Of a stretch of 64,000 nt of DNA, positions 1 to 7,873 are shown piece after piece (the first letter of the stretch is position 1; each line of letters begins with the position of its first letter). Origin of the DNA: DATAUD01 sp036268455 (GTDB lineage Bacteria > Verrucomicrobiota > Verrucomicrobiia > Limisphaerales > Palsa-1400); the NCBI GenBank assembly GCA_036268455.1, contig DATAUD010000104.1, positions 62,001-126,000 of the forward strand. Direction: 5' to 3'. The notes under the pieces are model-generated. The model did no database searches. It saw nothing but the letters and a program-made list of their open reading frames with translations, and was not told where the DNA came from. The translations under genes were made by a program, and so were the position numbers.

Positions 1-1
1 G

Positions 2-3000
2 TTTGACGTTTTGCAAACGGACATTCGGGAGCGTTCGGCGCAATTGGAAAAATGGCACGAGGAGATTGCGACGCTTTCCGAGACGGTCCTGCGCGTGGAA
101 AATGAAATCAGCGTGCTGCGCGAAGAGCTTTCGGAACAGGAACAGGCAATCAGCCATTTGCAGCAGCAAGGGATGGAACTGAAAGGGCAAAGCGACCGTC
201 ACGAAAGCCGCATTCAGTTCAACGAGGATAAACTTCGCGACCTAGAGGCGCAAAACACACGCGCCACGAGCGACATCGCGCAAGCGGAGGAGCGCAAGCT
301 GGCGGCTGAGGAGGAATTGCGCTCTGTTCTTGAGCGGTACGAGACCGCGGCGGCCTCCTTGCGGGAGCATCAGCAGGCGTTTGAAACGAAACGCCAGGCA
401 TTGCAAGCCCTTGAGAGCGAAGCGCACTCCGGCCAGGAAGCGTTGCGCACGGCGCAATCACGCGCTTTTGAAGCGGCGCAGCAACTCGGCCGCGCCCGCA
501 ACGAAATCACGGCGCTGGACTTGCGGAAGGAAGGCAACGCCGTCCGTCTTGAAAAGCTTTCCGCGGAAAAAATCCAACTTGAGGAGGAACGGCGCGGATT
601 GGAAACGCGCCTGCAACAATTTTCCGCGACGGTGGAGGCCGACATTTTAAACGCGCAGACGCATCGCGGCACGGTGGAGGACCGGCAGCAGCGGCTGCGC
701 GAGATTCAACAGCAGTTAAACGAAACCATGCGGGAACTGGACGAACTGCTTCGGAAGCAAGCGGAGAAGCGTTCGCGCCTTAATGTGCTGGAACAGTTGC
801 AGGCGGAGCATGAAGGCTTTGGCACGGGCGCTTTGTCGGCGCTCAAGAACGCCACGCATGTTCTCGGTTCGCTGGCCGACAAAATTCGCGTGCCGGACCA
901 ATATGTCGTCGCAATAGAAACAGCGCTGGGGCACAACTTGCAATTGGTTCTGACCGAACAACCAGAAACCGCCCGGCAAATTGTCGAGGATTTGCGGACG
1001 AATAAGACCGGTCGGGCCAGCGTCGCGGCGTTGAATTTGACGCCAGCGAATGGCGATTCCAGCGTGCCTGCGCCAGCCGATTTGATTGGGGCGCTCGGCG
1101 TCATCGAATCCGAGCCCGCAGTCCAGCCGCTGTTGCGCCGGCTTTTGGGGCAGACGCTGATTGCGCCGGATTTGGCTGCCGCAGTCGAGGGTTGCCGCAA
1201 CACCGGCGGGGCTTTTGATTTTGTCACACCGGATGGGGACTTGCTTAACCGGCACGGCATTTTTACAGGCGGTTATCTTAACGGCCATGGTTCCGGCCAG
1301 GCTGCCGCTTCCATTCTCGGGCGCAAAAATCAAATTGCGGAATTGCAGACGGCCGTCGGGGCATTGCAGGAAACGGTTAACGACGCCAGCCGGCGCAAAG
1401 GGGCGCTGATGAGCGAGCAGACGCAATTGCAGGCGGGGTTGCAGACGGCGCAGACAGAATTGCGCACGCAGGAAGTTGCGATCGCTACGAACCAGGGCGA
1501 GTTCAAGGCGATGGAAAACTCGGCGCGCTCGCTTGGGCAAAAAATTGAGACGGTCGTCTATGAAATCGGCAGCCTTGCGAATCAGGAAGAGGAAGGAGCG
1601 CGCAAACGCCAGGGATTGGCCGAGCAGGCGGGCGCCTTGGAAACACGCGAACAAGAGCAGCAGGCGGCTGTGACTCAGTTGACGACGTCCCTGGAAAATC
1701 TGCGCCAGCAACGCGAGGCGGCCAATGCCTCATTGACGGAAACGAAGGTCGCGCTGGCAACACAAGACCAGCTTTGCAATTCGTTCGGGAGCCAGAGAAG
1801 GCCGCTCGAACAGCGCATCGCCGAGTTGACGCACCTGGCCGCGCAACGCCGGGCGGAAATCGCCTCCTTTTTGGAAAGAAAACTCCAGGCGGAAAACGAG
1901 ATTGCCGAGTCCCGGCAAAAGATCGAGGGCATCAGCCATCAGCGGGAGCAAATCAATGTTCAAGTCACTGAAATGTTGTCGCAAAAAGGGGTGATCGACG
2001 AGCGAATCGCCACGGCTGACGGCGGGTTGCGCGAGCAGCGGCGCTTGCTGTCCGATCTTCAGCAACAGCGGGGCGCGGTCGAAGTGGAATTGGCGCAGAA
2101 AGAAATGGCGACGCAAAATCTTCGGGACCGCATCCGCGAAAAACACCAAGTCGCCCTCGACGGTATTCGGAGCGAGTGCATCACGATCACGCTGGCGGAC
2201 GAAGGCCCGGCGCAGGTGCATACGTTGACGCCGGAAGAAATGGCTCAGAGTGGCGCGGCGACGGATTGGGACGCGGTTGCGGGACAGGTGGCGGCGTTGC
2301 AGACACGCATTGATGAGATGGGCCCAGTGAATCTGGTGGCGATTGCGGAGTACGAGGAAACCGAGCAGCGCCACCAGTTCCTGACCAAACAAAACGACGA
2401 CCTGGTGCAGGCGAAAACGCAATTGGTGGAAGTGATCAACCGGATCAACACGCAAACGCGGCAGATGTTCATCGAAACGTTTGAAAAAATCCGCGACAAT
2501 TTCCGTTTGTTGTTTGTCGAGATTTTTGGCGGCGGCAAGGCTGACTTGATTCTTTCGGAGGAGGGCGACGTGCTGGAATGCGGCATCGATATCGTGGCGC
2601 GTCCGCCGGGGAAACAGTTGCAGAGCATTTCGCTGCTCTCAGGCGGCGAGCAGACCATGACGGCTGTTGCGCTGTTGTTCTCGATTTACCAGGTCAAGCC
2701 CAGCCCGTTTTGCGTGCTGGACGAATTGGATGCGCCGCTGGATGAATCGAACATCAACCGGTTCGTGCGCGTATTGCAGAGGTTTCTGGTACATTCGCAA
2801 TTCGTCATCATCACGCACAACAAGCGCACGATCGGGATGGCGGATGTGCTTTACGGCGTCACGATGCAGGAGCATGGCGTGAGCAAAATTGTCAGCGTGA
2901 AATTCCATAAGACCGAGGACGCCTCCAATGGAAATGGTGACGGCAATGGGAATGGCCACGCGGCCCCCGCGCAATCGGAGAGTTCGAATGGGGATTCGAA

Positions 3001-3052
3001 CGGCGGCGCGATGACGCCGGCGCGCGAAGAAACAATTGTCATGGCGAAGTAA
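2..3052 (+). CDS. smc: Chromosome segregation protein SMC, 5'-truncated by window edge
   Basis: Structural maintenance of chromosomes ATPase, which compacts and organises the nucleoid with ScpA/ScpB. The reading frame is open to the left edge, so the N-terminal Walker A part (roughly 160-180 residues by comparison with ~1,180-residue family members) lies outside. Visible parts, numbered from position 11: a long coiled coil; a hinge domain at about 257-440; a second long coiled coil; and a C-terminal ATPase half with signature motif LLSGGEQTMTA near 875, Walker B FCVLDELDAPLDE near 900 and the D-loop/switch His in FVIITHNKRT. The last ~45 residues are an Asn/Gly/Ser-rich low-complexity tail that is not part of the conserved core. 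Two small tail-anchored proteins follow on the same strand, 23 bp downstream. The family call is certain from hinge plus signature motifs. Confidence 0.97.
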   Translation, partial: FDVLQTDIRERSAQLEKWHEEIATLSETVLRVENEISVLREELSEQEQAISHLQQQGMELKGQSDRHESRIQFNEDKLRDLEAQNTRATSDIAQAEERKLAAEEELRSVLERYETAAASLREHQQAFETKRQALQALESEAHSGQEALRTAQSRAFEAAQQLGRARNEITALDLRKEGNAVRLEKLSAEKIQLEEERRGLETRLQQFSATVEADILNAQTHRGTVEDRQQRLREIQQQLNETMRELDELLRKQAEKRSRLNVLEQLQAEHEGFGTGALSALKNATHVLGSLADKIRVPDQYVVAIETALGHNLQLVLTEQPETARQIVEDLRTNKTGRASVAALNLTPANGDSSVPAPADLIGALGVIESEPAVQPLLRRLLGQTLIAPDLAAAVEGCRNTGGAFDFVTPDGDLLNRHGIFTGGYLNGHGSGQAAASILGRKNQIAELQTAVGALQETVNDASRRKGALMSEQTQLQAGLQTAQTELRTQEVAIATNQGEFKAMENSARSLGQKIETVVYEIGSLANQEEEGARKRQGLAEQAGALETREQEQQAAVTQLTTSLENLRQQREAANASLTETKVALATQDQLCNSFGSQRRPLEQRIAELTHLAAQRRAEIASFLERKLQAENEIAESRQKIEGISHQREQINVQVTEMLSQKGVIDERIATADGGLREQRRLLSDLQQQRGAVEVELAQKEMATQNLRDRIREKHQVALDGIRSECITITLADEGPAQVHTLTPEEMAQSGAATDWDAVAGQVAALQTRIDEMGPVNLVAIAEYEETEQRHQFLTKQNDDLVQAKTQLVEVINRINTQTRQMFIETFEKIRDNFRLLFVEIFGGGKADLILSEEGDVLECGIDIVARPPGKQLQSISLLSGGEQTMTAVALLFSIYQVKPSPFCVLDELDAPLDESNINRFVRVLQRFLVHSQFVIITHNKRTIGMADVLYGVTMQEHGVSKIVSVKFHKTEDASNGNGDGNGNGHAAPAQSESSNGDSNGGAMTPAREETIVMAK

Positions 3053-3075
3053 CCGAAGTAAAAGTATAATAATTT

Positions 3076-3762
3076 ATGGCTGCCCACCACGATCCCGGCG
3101 AGTTTGTTGACAGCGATTTTCAGTCCGCCCATCAGGCCGGCTATGCGGCGACAGCCACGGCGGCGGGCGGTCCGTCTTCCCCAGTATTGCCAAATCGTAT
3201 GCCAACACGCGAGGAAATCGAGGCGATGGTCAGCGAAAAGCAGATCAAGCTGGCGGAATTAAAGAGGGCGCAGGAAGAGTTGGAACGGGAGCGCGCCAGC
3301 CTGGAGGAGATGAGGAGGCGGCAGGCGGAATTTCAAACGGGCCGCGCCGAAATGCTGCAACACCTGACGCGCGGCATCGGCCTGCTGGAGGAGGCGGAAT
3401 TGAACGCGCGACGCGACGCGGAGCAAATGGCCCGCACGCTGGCGGAGTTCCGCGAAGCGGTGGACAAAGTGCAAGTCATCAACGAGCAAACGTGGACGCC
3501 GGAAAATTACAGCGTCGAACTGACCCGCGGCCTTACGACAATCGAAAACGCGCGAATGGAATGGAATTCGGCGCGCCTCAAATTCCCGTTGTTGACGTCA
3601 GCCGCGCCATCGGATTCCGATGCGGCGGCGAAAAAGCCGGGATCGATGTTTCCTCCTCCGACAACGGACATGATGGAGCTTTGCAAGTTTGGGCTGGCCC
3701 TGACGTGGCCGCTGGTCCTTTTGGGAGCGTGTATTTTTCTCGCCTTGTTATTGAGGCACTAA
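3076..3762 (+). CDS. Coiled-coil protein with C-terminal membrane anchor
   Basis: A 228-residue protein of unrecognised family. Residues 1-40 are disordered and Ala/Gly/Pro-rich. Residues ~40-150 are highly charged (Glu/Arg/Lys) with a heptad-like pattern, typical of an alpha-helical coiled coil. After a Pro/Ser/Asp linker, one hydrophobic segment near 202-225 ends four residues before the stop, so this looks like a tail-anchored membrane protein with its coiled coil in the cytoplasm. There is no signal peptide. The ATG start gives the full coiled coil; no strong ribosome binding site is visible. It lies 23 bp after smc and 15 bp before another tail-anchored protein, so the three are probably co-transcribed. 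A role linking SMC to the membrane is only a guess from position. Confidence 0.75.
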   Translation: MAAHHDPGEFVDSDFQSAHQAGYAATATAAGGPSSPVLPNRMPTREEIEAMVSEKQIKLAELKRAQEELERERASLEEMRRRQAEFQTGRAEMLQHLTRGIGLLEEAELNARRDAEQMARTLAEFREAVDKVQVINEQTWTPENYSVELTRGLTTIENARMEWNSARLKFPLLTSAAPSDSDAAAKKPGSMFPPPTTDMMELCKFGLALTWPLVLLGACIFLALLLRH

Positions 3763-3777
3763 GGTGTTTGCGCTGGC

Positions 3778-4296
3778 ATGGGACTCTTTAAAAAAAAAGC
3801 TGATCCCATTTCGGAACGGTCCCGGGAGTTGAAGGCGAAGATCGCCGAGCTGGAGTCCCGGATTAAAAAGCTCAACCAAAAGCAAAACGCCGAGACTGGG
3901 AATCGTCCCCGCATTCGTTCCACCGCCTACCCGCAAGGTCCGGGCATTCCGCCGCGCCAGGCCGTCCCGCCGCAAAGCGCCGAACCCGTGTTCGAGCACG
4001 TGGACCAGAACCAGCTCAAGGAACCGCTGGAGCCGCTGACGACCTCGCGGCATTTCAACGAACTGGGGGCGCGCAAGTATAACCTTGTGTCGCTGATCGA
4101 GCGCATCAAAAGGCATTTTCGCGGGCCGCCCGCCGCGAACCCGAAGCTTGTCAATTATTTGGCGGCGGGAAACATCCAGGGATTGCGGCCATTGCGATAC
4201 GAAAGGCGAGTCGCGCGCAACCGGTTTATCGCGCTGACCGTCGTGTTCGTTGTCGTGCTATTTGGAATTTTTTACTTCCTGATCCGGCGACGGTGA
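3778..4296 (+). CDS. Small tail-anchored membrane protein of unknown function
   Basis: A 172-residue protein with no family I recognise. Residues ~10-45 form a short charged helix (repeated Glu/Lys/Leu), followed by a Pro/Arg-rich linker. A middle segment at about 88-140 contains the pattern SLIERIKRHFRGPP. The C-terminus carries one transmembrane helix (FIALTVVFVVVLFGIFYFLI) ending in RRR, so the bulk of the protein is predicted to face the cytoplasm. It shares the organisation of the preceding gene (helix, linker, C-terminal anchor), although the sequences do not look alike. It is the last gene of the smc-led group and converges on the PP2C gene with only 14 bp between the stops. Confidence 0.72.
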   Translation: MGLFKKKADPISERSRELKAKIAELESRIKKLNQKQNAETGNRPRIRSTAYPQGPGIPPRQAVPPQSAEPVFEHVDQNQLKEPLEPLTTSRHFNELGARKYNLVSLIERIKRHFRGPPAANPKLVNYLAAGNIQGLRPLRYERRVARNRFIALTVVFVVVLFGIFYFLIRRR

Positions 4297-4310
4297 GCGG
4301 AAGGCGCGTT

Positions 4311-5114
4311 TCAAATAACCCGGATTACCAAGGCGGTGGTGTTGTCGCGGCCGCTTCGAGCGAGGGATTCTTTTACGAGCAAGCTGGCAATGTTCTCCTC
4401 CGTTGATTTCAGGAAATCCGCTAAATGACCGTCATACAAGCCGTCCACCAATCCGTCGGTGCAGAGAACGAATGTGTCTCCCGGCTCGTAGGCCACCGCG
4501 CCCACTTGCGGGGAAACAAATTGATTGCCGCCGCCCAGCGCTTTTTGAAGGACGTTGCGCCGAGGATGACTCCGGGCCTCACGCTCGGTAATTTTGCCGT
4601 TGCGCAACAGCCACGCGACGTGTGTGTCGTCTTCGCTGAGTTGTTTGATCGATCCAGCCTGCGCGGGCAAATAATAAATGCGGCTGTCTCCGACGTGGCC
4701 GAAATACATCCTCTTCGGCGTGAACCAACAAAGGCTCAGGGTGGCTTCCATGCCTTTGCACTCCTGGTAGCTGTCTCCAAGATGCGCCAAAGACTCATGG
4801 ACCTCCGCAAAAAGCTCCTCCATCACATCCTCAAATCCCGCCTGCAAGCCTGCCGCCGCCTGCCGATAGGATCGCGGCAACAGTGTGGTGATTTTTTGCA
4901 CCGCGATGCGGCTGGCATGCTCGCCGGCCATCGCGCCGCCCATCCCGTCGCTTACGGCGAAGGCAAAATCGAGGTGGCTGTTCGAGCTTTCTCCGATTGA
5001 TCCGAGGTGATGTATCTCGCGGGCGTCAAACTGCAAACCCACGAAGGCGTCCTCATTGTTAGGACGGGCGGGGCCGCGATCGGTTCGACCAGACCATTGA
5101 AGGCGGACGTTCAC
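4311..5114 (-). CDS. PP2C-family protein serine/threonine phosphatase
   Basis: A 267-residue PPM/PP2C phosphatase of the bacterial PrpC/Stp type, a Mn/Mg-dependent enzyme removing phosphate from Ser/Thr residues. Metal-binding and core motifs appear in the expected order: RTDRGPARPNNEDAF near the N-terminus (motif 1), VSDGMGGAMAGEHAS near 55 (motif 2 with the metal-binding Asp), GHVGDSRIYYL near 140, LCTDGLVDGLYD near 217 and SGRDNTTALVIRV at the end. Length fits a stand-alone catalytic domain with no sensor or membrane segment. The start is GTG at 5114, which overlaps the stop of the upstream kinase-like gene in a GTGA arrangement, implying translational coupling. It probably reverses phosphorylation by that partner; this is inferred from the pairing. 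Confidence 0.93.
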   Translation of the reverse strand: MNVRLQWSGRTDRGPARPNNEDAFVGLQFDAREIHHLGSIGESSNSHLDFAFAVSDGMGGAMAGEHASRIAVQKITTLLPRSYRQAAAGLQAGFEDVMEELFAEVHESLAHLGDSYQECKGMEATLSLCWFTPKRMYFGHVGDSRIYYLPAQAGSIKQLSEDDTHVAWLLRNGKITEREARSHPRRNVLQKALGGGNQFVSPQVGAVAYEPGDTFVLCTDGLVDGLYDGHLADFLKSTEENIASLLVKESLARSGRDNTTALVIRVI

Positions 5115-5494
5115 TCGAAGCCCGGCAAAATCGTCGCCAATTCAAAATCCACAATGCAGAAACGACCGTCGGATTGGCGGTAAGTGACGTTGCGCATTTC
5201 GGGATCGTCGTGGCACACTCCGTAGGTTTCCAGTTCGGCGAACAATGCGCGCGTTCGTTCGGCATCGAGGTGTTCCACACGGGTGCCGCAATTGGTAGTG
5301 ATGATGCGCAGCTTTTCAGCGTCGGCTTCAAGCAGACGCGGCACGAAGCCGCATCGGCGCGCCTCGAGATGGCGCAGCACGCGCACCTCCCTGTCAAAGC
5401 GATCCCTCGCATCCGGGCCATGGAAAGTCTTGTACACCCGGCCGTCGAAACTGGCCTGGACGGTCGCGCGAAGCGTGTCTTTGACTTGCAACAT
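5111..5494 (-). CDS. Minimal protein-kinase-like protein coupled to PP2C
   Basis: A very small kinase-fold protein (127 residues from ATG 5494; a TTG at 5539 would add 15). Recognisable elements in order: a beta-3-like lysine in VYKTFHG; an alpha-C-like glutamate in FDREVRVLRHLE; a catalytic-loop-like CHDDPEMRN (H-x-D-type with the downstream Asn); and a DFE in FCIVDFELA taking the place of DFG. The chain stops 10 residues after DFE, so the activation segment, APE motif and most of the C-lobe of ordinary Hanks kinases are absent. It resembles trimmed RIO/Kdo-kinase-like proteins more than full Ser/Thr kinases. The stop overlaps the PP2C start by four bases. Kinase activity is inferred, not shown; it could be a pseudokinase. 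Confidence 0.7.
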   Translation of the reverse strand: MLQVKDTLRATVQASFDGRVYKTFHGPDARDRFDREVRVLRHLEARRCGFVPRLLEADAEKLRIITTNCGTRVEHLDAERTRALFAELETYGVCHDDPEMRNVTYRQSDGRFCIVDFELATILPGFE

Positions 5495-5739
5495 GACACC
5501 GTAAAGGTGCCCCGTGGCGGCGATTCGGTCAAAGGTCAAAAAAAGTCAAAATGTGAGCAGGGCGAGCAAATAAAAACAGCGGCTTGTTCACTTTACTGCC
5601 CTCGGGGCATGTAACGCGCCGGAAAGCCGCATTAAAACTTCGCGCTTTGGGAGCGCAGGCAAAACTGAATTTCAGGAACGAATTTCACAATTAAACCCGC
5701 CGCCGGTTTGGATATCGTTCTTGAAAGCCGGCAATTTCT

Positions 5740-5788
5740 AATTTACCATACCCCGCATTGCGGCTTTCAATGCGGGGTATGGTAAATT
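5740..5788. repeat. Perfect 20-bp inverted repeat (long hairpin)
   Basis: The arms 5740-5759 and 5769-5788 are exact reverse complements over 20 bp around a 9-nt loop (5760-5768). The outer part of each arm is AT-rich and the inner part carries a ccccg/cgggg core. No T-tract follows on either strand, so it is not a classic intrinsic terminator. In addition, 5721-5730 (ttgaaagccg) is the reverse complement of 5761-5770, so a second, competing 10-bp stem can form using the loop. It could be a REP/MITE-like element, a cruciform-forming protein site or an RNA control element; the sequence alone does not decide. Confidence 0.85.
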
Positions 5789-5943
5789 CCGGGTTAAGCG
5801 CGGCTCAAATCACGCTTCCAAATTCTGTTACAAAGTGTAAAAAATGGGCGTCGTAATGAGCATTAGATTCCGTCCGACAAACAAGCTGCCGATGAGTTTT
5901 CGGCAGCGGGATTCAGATAAGCGCGCTTTATATTGTGCGCCTG

Positions 5944-5959
5944 TGGCATTCAGCCTGCT
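5944..5959 (+). promoter_or_regulatory. Candidate sigma-54 (-24/-12) promoter of glnII
   Basis: TGGCATTCAGCCTGCT has the invariant GG (5945-5946) and GC (5957-5958) exactly 12 bp apart, and matches TGGCA at -24 and four of five positions of the -12 TTGCW block. Transcription would start near 5970 and give a ~40-nt leader before the glnII ATG at 6011. Glutamine synthetase genes are classical sigma-54 targets, and rpoN is present in this window, so the assignment is plausible though unproven. Confidence 0.6.
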
Positions 5960-6010
5960 CATTCGCATTTAACTGACGAACGTCACCAAACTACATCAGC
6001 GTTTACATCT

Positions 6011-7036
6011 ATGGCGAAATACAAACTCGAATATCTCTGGCTCGACGGTTATGAACCGGTCCCCAATCTGCGTGGCAAAACTCAAATAAAGGACTTCAGC
6101 AGTTTCCCCAAACTTGAAGAGCTGCCCATGTGGGGCTTTGACGGCAGTTCAACGCGGCAGGCCGAAGGACACAGTTCCGATTGCATGCTCAAACCCGTTG
6201 CGGTTTTCCCCGACTCGACGAAAAAGAACGGCGCGCTGGTCATGTGCGAAGTCATGATGCCCGACGGCACGACGCCCCATCGCACCAACGCGCGCGCAAC
6301 CATCCTTGACGACGCGGACGCGTGGTTTGGGTACGAGCAGGAATACTTCCTCTTCAAAGATGGCGCGCCGCTCGGCTTCCCCAAAGGTGGCGGATTCCCG
6401 GCTCCGCAGGGCAAATACTACACCGGCGTCGGGTACGACGCGGTGGGTGACGTAGCCCGTGAGATCGTCGATAAGCATCTTGATCTTTGCCTCGACGCCG
6501 GGATCAACCACGAAGGCATCAACGCCGAGGTCGCCAAAGGCCAGTGGGAATTCCAGATTTTCGGCAAGGGGTCCAAAAACGCCGCGGACCAGATGTGGGT
6601 CGCGCGTTACATTCTGATGCGCCTTGGCGAAAAATACGGGGTGGACATTAATTTCCACTGCAAGCCGCTCGGCGCCGACGTGGATTGGAACGGCTCCGGC
6701 ATGCACTCGAATTTCTCGACGAAACACATGCGCGAAGTGGGCGGAAAGGAATATTTCGAGGCGCTTATGGCCGCCTTTGACAAGTTCAAGAACGAACACA
6801 TCGCCGTGTATGGTCCGGATAATCACCTTCGCTTGACGGGATTGCACGAAACGCAATCCATCGACAAATTCAACTATGGCGTTGCCAACCGTGGCGCATC
6901 CGTCCGCGTGCCGCACAGCTTCGTCAACAACGGCTACCGTGGCTACTTGGAAGATCGCCGGCCCAACTCGCAGGGCGATCCTTACAAGATTGCCAGCCGC
7001 ATCCTGCAAACCATTGCGACGGTGCCGAAGAAATAG
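6011..7036 (+). CDS. glnII: Glutamine synthetase, GSII (eukaryote-like) type
   Basis: ATP-dependent ligation of ammonia to glutamate, a cytoplasmic entry point of nitrogen assimilation. The 341-residue length and the start MAKYKLEYLWLDG match the short GSII family rather than the ~470-residue GSI. Motifs: MWGFDGSST near 39-47; FGYEQEYFLF near 107 with metal-binding Glu; INHEGINAEVAKGQWEFQ in the 160s-180s; DWNGSGMHSNFS near 225-236; NHLRLTGLHET near 275; and NRGASVRVP near 293. An upstream in-frame extension to 5933 exists, but it would run through the sigma-54-like promoter and has no homology feel, so ATG 6011 is preferred. GSII lacks the adenylylation tyrosine loop of GSI, so control is likely transcriptional, consistent with the -24/-12 promoter found 52 bp upstream of the start. 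Confidence 0.96.
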   Translation: MAKYKLEYLWLDGYEPVPNLRGKTQIKDFSSFPKLEELPMWGFDGSSTRQAEGHSSDCMLKPVAVFPDSTKKNGALVMCEVMMPDGTTPHRTNARATILDDADAWFGYEQEYFLFKDGAPLGFPKGGGFPAPQGKYYTGVGYDAVGDVAREIVDKHLDLCLDAGINHEGINAEVAKGQWEFQIFGKGSKNAADQMWVARYILMRLGEKYGVDINFHCKPLGADVDWNGSGMHSNFSTKHMREVGGKEYFEALMAAFDKFKNEHIAVYGPDNHLRLTGLHETQSIDKFNYGVANRGASVRVPHSFVNNGYRGYLEDRRPNSQGDPYKIASRILQTIATVPKK

Positions 7037-7048
7037 GAAAACAATTAA

Positions 7049-7102
7049 CTGGCTGGGGGCCTTTAAGTGGAACTCCGAGAAGTTCCAAAGGCCCACCGCC
7101 AG
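7049..7102. terminator. Stem-loop between convergent glnII and trpC
   Basis: A long interrupted hairpin fills the 72-bp gap between the two stops. CTGGC (7049-7053) pairs with GCCAG (7098-7102). GGGCCTTT pairs with AAAGGCCC, and GGAACT pairs with AGTTCC around a short apical loop, with an AAGT bulge on the left side. Its place between converging genes suggests a bidirectional terminator, although no long T-run follows. Confidence 0.6.
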
Positions 7103-7108
7103 AACGTT

Positions 7109-7873
7109 CTATCTGCAGCCCAATAATTCCGCCACTTTTGCCGATATCCCGGCGGGATTGCGCATCAACGATTCGCCAACGAGGATGGCCTTGGCGCCGT
7201 CTCGCTCCAGGCGTTGGACATCCGCGCGAGTGTGAATGCCGCTTTCGGCGACCAGAATTTCGCCCCTGGCGGCTTTTGAGGCGAGGCGGCTTGTCACGGC
7301 GAGATCGACGGTGAAGTTGTCCAAATTGCGGTTGTTGACGCCAATTAATTTCGCCCCGATGGCCAGGGCGCGATCCATCTCGGCTTCGTCGTGCGTTTCG
7401 ACGAGGACAGCCAAGCCCGCCTCGCTCGCCACCGCGTGAAAACGCTTTAGCCGCGCGTCGTCCAAAATGCGGACGATCAGCAGAATCGCGTCGGCGCCGT
7501 TTTCGATGGATTCGGAGATCTGGCGCTCGTCGATGATAAAATCCTTGCGCAACAGCGGCAATTTCACGGCTTCGCGGATCGCTCGCAGGTAATCGAGCGA
7601 TCCTTGAAAGAATTCCACGTCTGTCAAAACGGACAAACAATCGGCCCCGGCGGCTTCGTACTCGCGAGCGATTCGCACGGGATCGAAGTCCGGACAAATG
7701 ACTCCGGCGCTGGGGGAGGCTTTTTTGACTTCGGCAATCAACGCCACGCTTCCGCGCCGAGGATTTCGCAGGGCGGCGGCAAAATCGCGTCTCGGGGAGG
7801 GGACGATTGGCCGCGCCGGCAGCGAGGCGACTTCGCGCTGTTTTTGCGCGACGATTTTATCGAGAATGTTCAT
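7109..7873 (-). CDS. trpC: Indole-3-glycerol-phosphate synthase
   Basis: Ring closure of 1-(2-carboxyphenylamino)-1-deoxyribulose 5-phosphate to indole-3-glycerol phosphate in tryptophan synthesis. The 254-residue (beta/alpha)8 protein has the typical start MNILDKIVAQKQREVA; LIAEVKKASPSAG with the catalytic Lys; LSVLTDVEFFQGS; PLLRKDFIIDERQI with the second catalytic Lys; LIGVNNRNLDNF; and VAESGIHTRADVQRL followed by AILVGESLM. The true start is ATG at 7873, which overlaps the prfB stop by four bases (ATGA); the longer upstream reading lies inside prfB and is not credible. Other trp genes are not nearby, so the pathway is dispersed in this genome. Confidence 0.96.
   Translation of the reverse strand: MNILDKIVAQKQREVASLPARPIVPSPRRDFAAALRNPRRGSVALIAEVKKASPSAGVICPDFDPVRIAREYEAAGADCLSVLTDVEFFQGSLDYLRAIREAVKLPLLRKDFIIDERQISESIENGADAILLIVRILDDARLKRFHAVASEAGLAVLVETHDEAEMDRALAIGAKLIGVNNRNLDNFTVDLAVTSRLASKAARGEILVAESGIHTRADVQRLERDGAKAILVGESLMRNPAGISAKVAELLGCR

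Larger units (their letters stand above)
5540..6010. other. Divergent intergenic region upstream of glnII
   Basis: About 470 bp without a convincing gene, between the kinase/PP2C pair (minus strand) and glnII (plus strand). It holds a perfect long hairpin (separate entry) and a sigma-54-like promoter (separate entry). The string gaaagccg occurs near 5622 and 5723, and its complement lies in the loop of the hairpin, so alternative base-pairing is possible. No tRNA or recognisable riboswitch was seen. Confidence 0.6.

Noticed and set aside
5933..6010. N-terminal extension of glnII
   Set aside because: Would place coding sequence over the sigma-54-like promoter; GSII proteins begin at or near MAKYKLEYLWLDG.
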